The notes beneath the pieces were generated by a model. The model made no database searches. It had not been told where the DNA came from and saw only the letters and a list, made by a program, of their open reading frames with translations. Position numbers and translations under genes: made by a program. From Stromatinia cepivora (taxonomy: Eukaryota; Ascomycota; Leotiomycetes; Helotiales; Sclerotiniaceae): 64,000 bases of DNA. This document shows, piece by piece, positions 11,635 to 22,401 of the stretch. Each line of letters begins with the position of its first letter. The stretch's first letter is position 1. The stretch covers positions 248,001-312,000 of the forward strand of contig RCTD01000020.1 in the NCBI GenBank assembly GCA_014898415.1. Reading direction: 5' to 3'.

Positions 11635-12665
11635 AACCCCATCCTTATGTGAAGACAGGCTTGGCGTGGGGGAGCTGTTGACCCCGCTTAGCTCTAATGG
11701 CGTGGGTTTCTCTTGGCGCTACGAACGGTGATTATGGCATACTCTATACCGACACGAGAAGATGATAGTGCACGAAGGAGTGAATGGAAGAGATTAAAGA
11801 TATAGAAGTAGCGTGAGAGGACAAAATATGCGGGTGAGGAGGCCTAGGCTCAGGAGGGGAGTCAGCGATTTCAGATTGAACTCATTACTCTTATTAAAAT
11901 AAAGGATGGCATATATGGATTTCCAGTGTATCAAGGCTATAAGGATTTGATAACCTCTAAAATCTCCAAAATCAAGGCCACGATCCACTCATGGCCCCAA
12001 ATTACCGAAAGGCGAGATGCGGCCTTGGAATGATGTGAGTTCATGGGAAACCTTTCGGGCAGATTTCGAATCAATCACTCTATGGATAGTACATCACGAA
12101 GTCTCAACTTTTGAATCCTCAAATGAGCCAAGGCTACTCAGATTATCTTTACCGGGGTCTTAGAAGGCGGGTGCACAGTCATTTGCACTCTTTCTGGCAC
12201 ATCAATGGCTCACGGAATCAGATTTCATATTGCCAACAACGAGCAGAAAACAAAACAATGGCTATGGCACATGTAAATGCAAAGAACGATCATTCTGGTA
12301 TCTCAGACAATCTTACATAACCCTTTCCAATCTGCAGCTCTGGCTTTCATTTATCCTCCATCATAATGTCATTGCAACAAACTAATCTTCAGCTCAATAT
12401 TACAAATCCCATCCAACAAGACACAATTCAACATGAGCTCGAGAACCATACCTATCCTAGCAGTAACAACTATAGAACTTGGGATCTAAGTAAATCTACT
12501 CACAAACCCGATCAAAGATATCCCTACCTCCTACCACGAGATAGAAATCCATCTCAAAGCTTCCAGCTCTCGCACACCCATTAAACTGGACTGAAGATCT
12601 GTCTCAAAGTTTGCAGGCCAAGAAACCCTTCAACTCCTATCTTAAAGACCTATACCGCTTCTCAC
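11635..12665. other. Transition region with possible gene debris
   Basis: Sequence of normal composition follows the LTR. The only suggestive coding signal is the broken frame listed at 11951-12385; other ORFs here look random. The region ends at the first MITE. Confidence 0.5.
11951..12385 (+). pseudogene. Possible gene remnant of unknown function
   Basis: One frame stays open from 11951 to 12160, meets a TAG at 12161-12163 and reopens to 12383-12385. The translated text looks protein-like (RPWNDVSSWETFRADFESIT, LWIVHHEVSTF, FALFLAHQWLTESDF) and the composition is unlike the AT-rich blocks. I do not recognise the family, and no start, splice sites or conserved motif confirm it. It could be chance; if real, it is a decayed exon at the edge of the RIP block. 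Confidence 0.3.
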
Positions 12666-13216
12666 TAGACTACACAAAAATTATCTATACCCATAGATTA
12701 TCCATAGATAATCCGCCCCGTAGATATTCATCAAAGATCCTACCCGCCCTACGGATTACCCATCTAGATTTAAAATTATCTGTTTCATTACAAATAATCT
12801 ACAGATTATCTATAGATAACCTATCTATTTATAAATAAATAAATTATCTACAGATAATCTATAGATATACAAATAATTTGCAAATAATCTATAAATATAT
12901 AAATTACTTATAAATAATCCACAAATTATCCATAGATTATCCATTTTTCGTTTAAATTTGAAACTATTCTCAAATCATTTTATAACCCAAAAATAATCCA
13001 AGTTTAGATTTATACTAATTTTTATACTAATCATAAAATTATACTAATTTTATGAAATATTATACAATATATAAATAAATAAATATCCATAGATAATCTA
13101 TATCCATTTTGTAGATTATCTATCCCAAATTTTGAATTACTCACCCCACCACAGATAATCCGCGGGTTACCCATCGAGATCATTACCCGCCCCATGGGTA
13201 TCTATTGCGCAGCCTA
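12666..13216. mobile_element. hAT-like MITE copy A (551 bp)
   Basis: A non-coding, AT-rich 551-bp unit with short terminal inverted repeats: TAGACTACACAA at the left and TTGCGCAGCCTA at the right (ancestral form TAGGCT[A/G]CGCAA). It is flanked by an 8-bp duplication with one transition, cttctcac (12658-12665) and tttctcac (13217-13224). An 8-bp target duplication and short TIRs are typical of hAT DNA transposons, and the lack of a transposase makes it a MITE. The inside is packed with ATAGATAATC-type words. Copy B at 13890-14440 has exactly the same length. Confidence 0.85.
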
Positions 13217-13889
13217 TTTCTCACATTATCAATAGATGGGATGCGACCAAGATCATAGATTGGGGAGGGTTGGAGTGATACTATTTGATCTTTCAAGATC
13301 TTCAAGCATTGTATAATAATTACCAATGCATATGATGGATACCTAAAGAATATATTCAAAAAATTTCTTACCCGGAACTCCAAAATAATGTAAACCGCTT
13401 GCCTATATTCAGTATCAAAACCATCAACGTCGTAAAAATCATCATTCATCAAGCTTAAAATGACCCTAGAACTTCAAGCTTCAGGCTGTTTTCTCTATTG
13501 AGGATCTACTATCAAACAGCAACTTGCATACATGTCACACCTATTCTGTCCCTTTGAGGACTTGCCAGTGGTAAGTTTGATCCATATAAAGAATTTCATA
13601 ATGGAATATACAACCACAGCCCCAAATCATACGATCCACCTAGAAAAATATAAAACCAGACACTACTATTGCAAATAAGTTTCACAATAATCTCCCTTCG
13701 AGGGACATGATCTATATTTTACTTCGATTGAGGATCCAGAAGGACCTCACCAAGATCCTCTCTGGCACCTAGAAATGATGGAACGACCCTATTTCGGAAG
13801 CTTATTGGTCTCGTATAAATAGGGTTAGAAAATGAAAGGTAGTTTTTCAGGCTTTTCCTCTTGCTTGTATCATATTACCGATACGATTG
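13217..13889. other. Spacer between the two MITEs, no confident gene
   Basis: Normal-composition DNA. A short frame on the + strand at about 13532-13570 reads MSHLFCPFEDLPV and ends at a consensus GTAAGT donor. It loosely recalls the start of fungal 2EXR-type proteins, but no further exon can be confirmed. A minus-strand ORF of about 79 codons starting at 13449 has no recognisable motif. Confidence 0.4.
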
Positions 13890-14440
13890 TAGGCTACGCA
13901 AAAATTATCTGTATCCATAGGTTATCCGCAGATAATCCGCTCTATGAATATCTATTAGAGATCCTACCCACCCCACAGGTTATCCATCCAGATTTAAAAT
14001 TATCTGTTTTGTCATAAATAATCTATAAATTATTTATAAATAATTCATTTATTTATAGATAAATAAATTATTTATAGATAATCTATAAATATATAGATAA
14101 TTTGTAAATAATCTATAAATATATAAATTATTTATAGATAATTTATGGATTATTTATAGATTATCTACTTTTCGCTTAAATTTAAAACTATTCTTAAATC
14201 ATTTTATAACCCAAAAGTAATCCAAATTTAGATTTATATTAATTTTTATATTAATCATAAAATTATATTAGTTTTATAAAATATTATATAATATATAAAT
14301 AGATAAATATCTACAAATAATCTATATCCGTTCCATAGATTACCCATCCCAAATTTTGAATTACCCATTCCGCCATAGATAATCCACAGATTACCTATCG
14401 AGGTCATTACCCGCCCCATGGGTATCCGTTGCGCAGCCTA
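13890..14440. mobile_element. hAT-like MITE copy B (551 bp)
   Basis: Same orientation and length as copy A. Left end TAGGCTACGCAA, right end TTGCGCAGCCTA. It is flanked by a perfect 8-bp duplication, tacgattg, at 13882-13889 and 14441-14448. Against copy A nearly all differences are C/T or G/A, with the middle of this copy more AT-rich, as RIP or methylation decay would leave it. No ORF of its own is credible. Confidence 0.9.
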
Positions 14441-14448
14441 TACGATTG

Positions 14449-15160
14449 TGATTCTCGTGTATCTTAAAACCACATCACATCATTTTATGCACTGCAAAAT
14501 AAAACATCGATTGTCATTACATCTCCACGTGTATCTCTATATCATGCAGAATATAAATATCAGACACATACCCAAATCCACCCAGCAAAGCCTCACTTCC
14601 AACCTCCCCCCCAAACAACTTACTCTCTACTCCATCACTAGACCAAAACCGCCCGTAACACAACCTTCTCTCCATCACCATTACGGACCCCATCCAATCC
14701 GTCGATAACTAACATATCAAACATATGGATAAGCATAAGCACCATTCATTCCCGCGTCAGGCTCCATAAGTCTACTGTCTACCCACATGCATAAGATCTT
14801 TTCCCGCAAGAAGATTTCTGTTGAAAAAACCATTACTATATAGGTTTCTGAGAGAAGGAAATCGGTTTGCGGGAAATGTGAAGTTCTCGCGAATGATGGA
14901 GTGAGTTGGATGGCCTTGTGGGAGCTATAGTTGCTGGAAGGGGTAATTGGGGGTATAGTAGGGATCTATGATTGTGGTTGGGGTGTGGTAGATTGGTGTT
15001 GATGTCGGGGATTTTATGGGGAAGGGGAATTTTCAGCTCTGATTGAATGGTTAGCTCGGCTTGAATGTGCAACTCTGGTGCTTGTTCAAGTTAATCCGAT
15101 AGCTGTTGAATGATATCAAGAATGTTGATGCTGGATTCCATGATCAAAAGGAAGAAAAAG
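14449..15160. other. Intergenic region upstream of the metallo-beta-lactamase pseudogene
   Basis: No supported gene. Short ORFs on both strands are Pro/His/Ser-rich and look like chance. The TATA-like element at its right end is listed separately. Confidence 0.6.
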
Positions 15161-15167
15161 GAAGAAA

Positions 15168-15175
15168 TATATAAA
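15168..15175 (+). promoter_or_regulatory. TATA box candidate for the metallo-beta-lactamase locus
   Basis: TATATAAA lies 79 bp upstream of the ATG at 15254, followed by a short A/C-rich leader. The spacing suits a fungal core promoter. Confidence 0.45.
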
Positions 15176-15253
15176 GGGAGACTTCCCCAATGCTACTGGA
15201 ACAAACCCACTCAAATAAAAGACGCCGACAAACAAAACCGCACAACTAGCACA

Positions 15254-16212
15254 ATGATGTTTTCCAAGTCACTACTCATTTTTGCCCTCGCTCCATTGAG
15301 CCTCGCAACCACAATTCAACATCCGTCCAGCCCTCTTTCCTGGGACGTTTTCCATGCTCCCGAGGTCCCAGTCTTCGATCTACCCCATAACTACACATTT
15401 TTACCTACATCATATACGCTCCTGCACGGCCAATTGACTGCAGTCCTCATTGACGCGCCCGTTAATATTGAAACAACACTTGCACTAGCAGACTGGATAT
15501 CTGAAATTATCGGCAACAAAACGCTCACCTATGTCTATATCACTCACGGACACGGCGACCATTTCTTTGGCATCCCAGTCCCCCAGCAACGTTTCCCTGG
15601 TGTCGCCACCGTGGCCACCGAACGAACCATCGCACATGTAGCCGAACAATTAAGTTATGCCGAATTCGTCGAGTTCTGGTCTGCCTCGTTTCATAATCAA
15701 ATACCTACGCAGAATGAAACAATCCAACCGTTGCCTTCCGATGGAAAATTCTATCTCGAGGAGCATTTGCTTAGGCCGTTGAAGTCGGACAATCGGATAC
15801 ATATAACACTATGGTTTTACACGTTCTTTCACTGGAGCTTGTGGTAACTGGAGATGCCGTGTATGGAGAATGTTTCTAATATCTCGCTGAAACAAACACT
15901 GCGGAGTTGAGAGCGGAGTGGATACGAGCCATTGATAAGATTGAGAGTTTGCAACCAAAGATTGTGGTGCCAAGTCATAAGCAGATTTGGGATGGGTATG
16001 GAACGGATCATTTTGAGAAGACGAGACAGTATATCAAGGATTGGGCGAACCTGATCGAAGTCGCAACGACTGCTAAGGATTTGGAGGAGAAGATTACTGC
16101 TTTATATCCGCAGAGAGTCGGGGATTGGATCTTAGAGATTAGTATTGATGAGGTAAACCCGAATCAAAACTGTTTAAAAGGTAGAGAGCTTTTTCCAGCA
16201 CCTATGATGTAA
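15254..16212 (+). pseudogene. Secreted metallo-beta-lactamase-fold hydrolase, broken
   Basis: The first part (15254 to about 15770) encodes a signal peptide (MMFSKSLLIFALAPLSLA) and a metallo-beta-lactamase domain with THGHGDH at residues 97-103, the H-x-H-x-D-H zinc-binding motif. Homology then leaves the frame: the domain continues (EVGQSDTYNTMVLHV, then ELVVTGDAVYGE with the bridging Asp) one frame over. One base therefore appears lost near 15771. In the new frame a TAA at about 15880 interrupts where Gln (CAA) is expected (GECF, stop, YLAETNT). The remaining C-terminal part (15883-16212, with IVVPSHKQIWDGYGT) is open. Joined, it would be about 319 aa, normal for this fungal family. Upstream in-frame ATGs at 15110 and 15122 are less likely starts, because they would bury the signal peptide. 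The frameshift could be a sequencing error; the nonsense change makes true decay more likely. Confidence 0.82.
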
Positions 16213-17709
16213 CAGAGATGGAAGATAGTAGTTTATCTGGAGTACTGGAGGAAGGGGGAAATATCTGATAGTAGTCAAATAATTCAATATCGACCTACAT
16301 TGACCCGAGGCGCAATTCATATCTTGTGTCATTAAATGGTAGAGACTCCTGCCCCTGAATGAAGAATTAGCACCGCAACAATGTCTCCTTGCATTGTGAA
16401 GTAATCATTTCCACCTCGATACCGGGCACCAAAAACCAAAATTCGCAATTCAAGGCCCAAATGACAGTTACAAGTGATAAAGTTGAGTATGGAAGGATTT
16501 GAAGGCAAAAACAATCCTGGTTTTCTGATCCAAAGATTCGGCGCCATTACTCGAAAACGGTATTCATTGTAAGAAATAAGTAAATAATCCTTCACACTAC
16601 ACGACGCGTTATCTCTCAAGGGCCGTGATGAGGTTTTCCAGTCCAACCGAGTCTACCTGAGTATAAAAATTCGATAATAAAATATGAGAGCCGGAGCTGA
16701 TGAGTTTGTTGATAAGATTATGGTAAAACCGGATGACTAATGGGAAATTTGCAGAGACCAGACCAGAAGCATCCACATGATCCGCACGTGACATATATTC
16801 CCTTCCTTTTCCTCTTCTCCCCTCCACATTCTTCCCACCATATCTGCTTCCACTACCCATCTCAAAGTCTCAACAATATCTCATACCCATGACCCCCAGC
16901 CCACTCTTACCTCTTACCCTTCCCATCACAGAATCCAGCACCACGGGAAAAAAGAAGAAAGAATCTCGAAACATATTCATATTCATACATACTCAAAAAA
17001 ACTAGCACGAACACCAACGAACCAGGCTATAAAACAGGCGATAAACATTGCATAAGCGAAAGGGCATTTAATGGGACGATATGGATTCCAAGACGGAAGA
17101 ATCATAAGTGGGATACCTATTTCTAAATATATAATTAAACAGTCGGTCAGTTCTAGGATTGAATCGGGGAGTGGGGCCGAGAAGATTTTATATCTATGCG
17201 TAATGCGAGGAAAATGGGAATTTTGATTTTAACTTGTGAAGAGAAAAGATCATCTAGTTTGATTGTTTGTGGTTTTTATAGGCTGTTAGGTGATGGATGG
17301 GAGAAATTGTATATTTAGGAAACCAGATTTTTGATGAAGGTTTTTTTGGAAGATGGATTCATACTAGGTATACATGATCCGAATACTTTGATGGTTAAAT
17401 TGATATTGGAAAAGGAAATAGACTCATATTAATAAGAAGGCGAATAAAACTCCTCAATGTCATAATTCGGAGTTGATAACTGAACAGTGTTCCAGGCAAA
17501 TGATTTCAAAAGAAGTGCATTCCATTTTGTTACTCTATGTTATGTACATTCAAGCGTATTGCCACTCTCCTTCCATACTTTCGTCTATTCAATCCATTCG
17601 ATTCCATTAAACTTTTATACAAAGAAGAACTGCTGCCTCGAACTGCATTTCATCGTTGATTCTAAACCCCAGCAATCAAACAGTCTCTCAGCTATCTTGG
17701 CCCAACCTA
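16213..17709. other. Intergenic region (about 1.5 kb), no gene seen
   Basis: Minus-strand ORFs at 16332-16646 and 16609-16860 lack motifs, introns or a plausible composition and are probably chance. The rest has no coding signal. Confidence 0.6.
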
Positions 17710-19137
17710 TCATGACAAAGACGCAATAATTTTAGGAATCAATGCCTCAGTAAACTGCCACAACAAAGTCGAATCATGAGTATGGAAAGCAGCTCCAGTA
17801 TAGAAAGTATTTCGTTGTCCCTGAAGCGCATACAATTTGCTGTAGAAACCGGCCGCGATAGCTTCAGCTGGTACCCACAACTCAAATGGTGCATGTCTGG
17901 TGTATGCGAGGAGTTCGGGGGTGCTCTCAGTCATACCTGAGATTTGAAGCTTCTTGATCTCGGCAAGCATGGCGGCGCGGACTTCCTCATCGGTGAGAGA
18001 AATTGGGGAACCATAGTAGAGGTTGAAGACGCCCGGGATGACAGTGGGGTTAACTGCATAAGCGCCTGGCAGAGGTGGGTATCCGTAAGTGGTGTTTTCG
18101 GCGACGTTGACGACAGAGAGGCCGGTTGGAAGACCAGTGTTGCCGAAGACACCGACGTAGTATCCGGTGTTTTTGAATTGTGAAAAGAGAGTTCGTTCTG
18201 AGGTGCTGAGATCCCATCCTGAAAGGTTTTCAATCTTTGGAGGAATGGTGAAGACCAATTTCTTGGCATCAATAAACTTGTATCCAGAAGGAGTTTTAAT
18301 GAGAACTTGAGCACAATCACCATTGCGATTAACTGCCACAATTGTGGAGCCAAGGAAAATGCTGTCGTCACCGATAATTGCTTGGGCGTGTTCGTAAATT
18401 AAACTGTTGTCATTTGCAGCGGTACTCAAGAAGCCAGTGGTAAGACAATCGATAACGCCCATACCAAAGTTCTTGAAAATATACAAAGTAGGCTTGGACA
18501 ATAGATCTCCGAGACCTTCAGCAAAGCTGAACAAAAATCCGAGGAAGTCATTGCCGAGGTTGTATTTGATTGCAAAGTCCCCAAAGGTGAGAAGAAGATC
18601 TTCAGGCACTGGGTGTGGCAATTCAAAGCCATTTTCGACATAAGGATATTTCTCCAATTGTGCTATGTAGAGAGCAAGACCAGTGGTGAAATCGACGGTT
18701 GAGTAAGTGGAGTTCTCAAGACCGGTTCGGAAATCTGCATAGACGGTAGATAGAGTTGATGAGCCAGGCACTGTCAAGGTGACGTTGAGACGTGCAGCAT
18801 AGGTTTTAACAATTTCGATGTTGTGGAAGATACTAACGCCATAGTCTTCAGTAAGACCAGTTTTAGGATCGGTATAGGTATCTGTATGGCCTCCCATACG
18901 ATCTTGATTATCAATGACTGCCACAGTCTTCCCTGCGTCCAATAGACTGATTGCAGCAAAAGTTCCGGAGGATCCTCCACCAACTACAACCACATCTTTC
19001 TCGACATGCTCAACATTCTTGTATGTGACACTGTTGATGGTGACAGTCGAAGTAGAGTTTGTCGCAGCAAAAGCTCCAAGGGAGAAAAAGCTTGTGACGG
19101 CAGCCAGAAGCAAGGGGGTGACTTTAAAGATCGCCAT
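17710..19137 (-). CDS. Secreted FAD-dependent oxidoreductase (beta-cyclopiazonate dehydrogenase-like family)
   Basis: A single-exon 475-aa flavoprotein. A hydrophobic signal peptide (about residues 1-24, ending GAFAA) suggests secretion. The dinucleotide-binding fold follows: VVVVGGGSSGTFAAISLL with GGGSSG at 53-58, VIDNQ ending the second strand, and RMGGHTDTY at 80-88, the usual second glycine motif of flavin amine-oxidase-type enzymes. A C-terminal AFHTHDSTLLWQFTEAL stretch fits the FAD-binding end of the family. In fungi the closest characterised type is the oxidoreductase that closes the cyclopiazonic acid ring. No prenyltransferase, PKS/NRPS or other pathway gene lies nearby, so the substrate is unknown and most relatives are uncharacterised. 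The ATG at 19137 is the only start that gives a signal peptide. Confidence 0.85.
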   Translation of the reverse strand: MAIFKVTPLLLAAVTSFFSLGAFAATNSTSTVTINSVTYKNVEHVEKDVVVVGGGSSGTFAAISLLDAGKTVAVIDNQDRMGGHTDTYTDPKTGLTEDYGVSIFHNIEIVKTYAARLNVTLTVPGSSTLSTVYADFRTGLENSTYSTVDFTTGLALYIAQLEKYPYVENGFELPHPVPEDLLLTFGDFAIKYNLGNDFLGFLFSFAEGLGDLLSKPTLYIFKNFGMGVIDCLTTGFLSTAANDNSLIYEHAQAIIGDDSIFLGSTIVAVNRNGDCAQVLIKTPSGYKFIDAKKLVFTIPPKIENLSGWDLSTSERTLFSQFKNTGYYVGVFGNTGLPTGLSVVNVAENTTYGYPPLPGAYAVNPTVIPGVFNLYYGSPISLTDEEVRAAMLAEIKKLQISGMTESTPELLAYTRHAPFELWVPAEAIAAGFYSKLYALQGQRNTFYTGAAFHTHDSTLLWQFTEALIPKIIASLS

Positions 19138-20858
19138 TTTAATGTTTGCAATTGCTTGAAGATTCGAGGAAGGAGGTTTGGAAAGAAGTAGAGGATGGTG
19201 AGGATGGTGAGGATGGTGTTAAAAGCCAGAATAATAATCAAAGGTGATTAATTGTCAGACTTTATATATCTACCAGAAAAACAGACGCCGATCAATATAT
19301 CAAAAACCTGTCTGTGCTTACTGTCATCCCACTCAGGATATAAATCTGTTCTTTTTCCCTGTCGCTCCCTTGCCGCTCATCTCAAAATCTGTAGGAAACC
19401 ATATGGCAAATGGCATGGGGTTTAAGGCTGCCGTCGTATTGCAGTGAATCTTATTGACCAACCAGATATCATGCTTTCGGGAACCTTGTTCCAATGGAAG
19501 AATTCTGGAAGGCTGTCTGACAACATATGACCCGACATAATGTTGCAATCCATCGGATGGGGAAAAGTCCGAGACCATCCATGATTGGCAGGTCCAGAGG
19601 CTCGTTGCATTCGATATTAACCAAAATTGCTTACCAGTCCATGTTGATCCTCGGCGATCCTTCACGATTTAAAGAAGACAAGCTCATAGATTGTCCCGCA
19701 CCAAAGCTTTTGTCAATAGCGTTCCGACACCGTGCGGGCGGAAGGATTACTTAGATAGATATAAATTTTAGTTGTTGATGTTTGTAGTGTGGGCTCCGGG
19801 ATTTTCCACTAGCGGGTAAGGTTAACCTAGTAGAACTATAAAATGTTTGCAAATAGCCCATGCACAAACACAAACACAAACACGAACAATATCAACCCCA
19901 TTTTCACCCCATTCACAGTATTCCCAAGCAAAGCAACTTATTAAAATCTCACCCTCACTCAGGAAGAAACTTCTATTTTTGGGCGGTGGAGCACGCCCCA
20001 TTATTCCTCTTCTTTGCAAACTCGTTTGGTTGACATCAATAACAGATAAAATCATGATTCTGATCCCCATTCCCAGCCTCGTCAACTCATGTGGACCTCC
20101 AAAAATCATAGATGGGATATCATGAAAAATATCACGGCGACACAAGCTGTATATGATCTAGGTATGATCAGAAAGGTATCGTTCTTTCCGCGCTTGACCT
20201 TAATCCGTTGACTCTAATATAATTTTTTGGGCTCATCTCACTCAATCTACTCATACTTTTAGCGCCCGGAATCTCGGGCGTCATAATTCCTTATTTGGAA
20301 GCGATGCCTATATGAATTGGACAAACGCTGAACCTCGATGAAGTTTGGTGTAATATACAGAATCAATCGTCGCGGACCCTCATTCAAACCTCATTCAAGG
20401 GTGTTTCTTGTATCCGAAGGAGGGAAAAGATTTTATGAGAATCCTCACTCAAACGTTATACAGAACCACAAATTTCAGCCGGCCGAAATGCTGAATTGAC
20501 CACCATCCTTGGTTTTTGTAGATTGAACTGGATTGCAATCCAAAATCTCCATGGGGCGATAGCTTCTCAAATTGTCGCTATTTCGAGGATTTTCGGTCGA
20601 ATAGTACAATCCACATGACGGATACAATGATGGGTCACAAAAAGAGCCTATACTTTCCACACCGGTGCGTTTCCGGATTCAGTCGTGCACAAACATGACT
20701 AGCGGTGCTTTCGAAGATGTGTACTTTTTACAGAACTCGGTATCACTCTGCCACAGTAATACATATCAATGGTATAACATCACGATAGTAAAATTATCAA
20801 ATGGTCTCCTATTCTAACCTATAGGAATGGTACCATAAACGTCCTTCACGTTAATCAA
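19138..20858. other. Intergenic region between FAD oxidoreductase promoter and ammonium transporter 3' end
   Basis: About 1.7 kb without a supported gene. ORFs of 60-110 codons occur on both strands but overlap one another and lack domains. It contains the oxidoreductase promoter. Confidence 0.6.
19261..19268 (-). promoter_or_regulatory. TATA box candidate for the FAD oxidoreductase
   Basis: On the minus strand this reads TATATAAA, about 125 bp upstream of the ATG at 19137. No other strong core element was seen. Confidence 0.4.
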
Positions 20859-22401
20859 CTAAGTTTGCTTAGTTTGTTCTACCCGCTCTTGTACCTCTTG
20901 CACCTGTGGTGTTCCGGGCGAGATCCCCTCCAATACCATTTTCCTCTGATTCAATTCATCAAATATTGCCCAATCACCAATTTGCTCATCAAAGAATTGA
21001 TCCATGTCCAAACCTTGAATCTCAGCCTCCTCTGTTACACGCAAGTGCATTCCTGGAATAAATTTGAGGATATAGAGGAGAGCGCAAGATACGATGAATG
21101 AGTAGGCTGAAATGGCGGTGATCTCTGCGAATTGTTTACCCACTTGAATTCCATTCCCATCAATACCACCTGAGGCTGAAGTTACTCCGTCAAGCATGCT
21201 TACTACTCAAATAGTTAGCATAAATATCATGACATCGAGAATGGGACTACGTACCAGAAGATGTAGCAAATATTCCAGTCAAAATACTTCCCACCATCCC
21301 ACCGATACCATGAAGTTTGAAGACATCCATCCCTTCATCAATATGAAGCCATTCATTTATGTTTTGCAACGATGCGCAGACTACTGCAGTTATGAAACCA
21401 ATGACTGCAGCCAACCAAACGGAAACATATCCTGCAGCAGGAGTAATTCCTACCAGTCCGGCGATTGCTCCTTCACAAGCTCCTACAAGACTGAATCGTC
21501 CACCATGTTTAATATAATCGACGAGAACCCATCCAAGCATTCCAGTGCAGGCAGCAGTATTGGTGTTAAATGCAGCGAGCATGGCTCTAACAGAGGCATT
21601 CAAAGCACTACCGCCGTTGAAACCAAACCATCCAAACCAAATGAGTACTGTGCCAAGGAATACAAGTGTAGTGTTATGTGGTCTCCCATGAGACTTCTCG
21701 CCAGTGTGCTTGCGTTTTCCTAATACGAGAGCATAGGCCAGTGCAGACCATCCAGATGCAATATGAACTGGTCCACCACCGGCAAAATCCAAAGAAGGAA
21801 GCTTTTTCTCTAATTAGTCTATATTTCCTTTACGGAGTCTCACAGTCCAGGGAAAACTCACACTATACAACCACCCACTAGGATTCCAAGTCCAACAAGC
21901 AATCGGACAATAAACAATCGTCGCCCACCAAAACCCAAAAACCAAACTGGGCATAATTCTCCCTCTCTCAAAAGCACCACCAACCACAATCTGAACTGTA
22001 CATGCACAAAACAGCAATTGATACAAACAAAACACAATTTCCGGAATCACCGCACTACCCGGCGACGGAGCAGCCATCACATTCTTCAAACCAAAATTCG
22101 CCATATCACCAATAAAAGGACCTGCAGTACGCGAATACGCAAGAGAATATCCCCAGAACATCCATTGAAAAGTTGTAACTGCCACTACGAGGAGTGATTG
22201 GAAGAGTAAAGCAAGAGCGGATTTTCGCCGTGCGAGTCCGCTGTAAAGAAGACCAATTCCGGGGATGATAAGCCAGACGATGAAACCGCAGAAGATTATG
22301 TAAGTGTAATGGAATTCGAAACCGGAGAATTGCGCGTTAACGTCTACGAGTTTGGGGTCTCCCCCGTTGGGAATTGAGGAGTTGAAGATGGGCGCACTCA
22401 T
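20859..22401 (-). CDS. mep: Ammonium transporter (Mep/Amt/Rh family)
   Basis: Three exons, 22401-21862, 21801-21255 and 21202-20859, with introns of 60 and 52 bp (GTGAGT...AG and GTACGT...TAG), encode 476 aa, the usual Mep length. The protein imports ammonium across the plasma membrane. Hydrophobic segments fit the 11-helix Amt fold. Signatures include GLLYSGLARRKSAL near residue 50 and DFAGGGPVHIASG at 185-197, formed across the first splice junction, which supports that junction. Pore-region segments YSVWLAAVIGF and HGIGGMVGSILTGIFA follow. The cytosolic tail is Gln/Glu-rich (VQEVQERVEQTK). Fungi often have two or three Mep paralogues, and which one this is cannot be told here. GATA sites upstream (22423-22782) suggest nitrogen catabolite control. 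Confidence 0.95.

Noticed and set aside
14418..14708. 96-codon + strand ORF
   Set aside because: It begins inside MITE copy B, crosses its end and the target duplication, and has no domain; a chance frame.
15110..15253. N-terminal extension of the metallo-beta-lactamase to the first in-frame ATG
   Set aside because: It would bury the signal peptide and includes the TATA box; the ATG at 15254 is the better start.
16332..16860. Two overlapping minus ORFs as a possible spliced gene
   Set aside because: No consistent splice joining them and no recognisable family.
17931..18983. Several ORFs of 69-146 codons on both strands over the FAD oxidoreductase
   Set aside because: They overlap the intact 475-aa frame and have no motifs; shadows.
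19333..19665. 110-codon minus ORF between genes
   Set aside because: No domain, no plausible promoter, overlaps other ORFs equally good; not supported.
15254..22401. Secondary-metabolite gene cluster around the FAD oxidoreductase
   Set aside because: Neighbours are a broken hydrolase and an ammonium transporter; no backbone synthase, P450 or transporter of cluster type.
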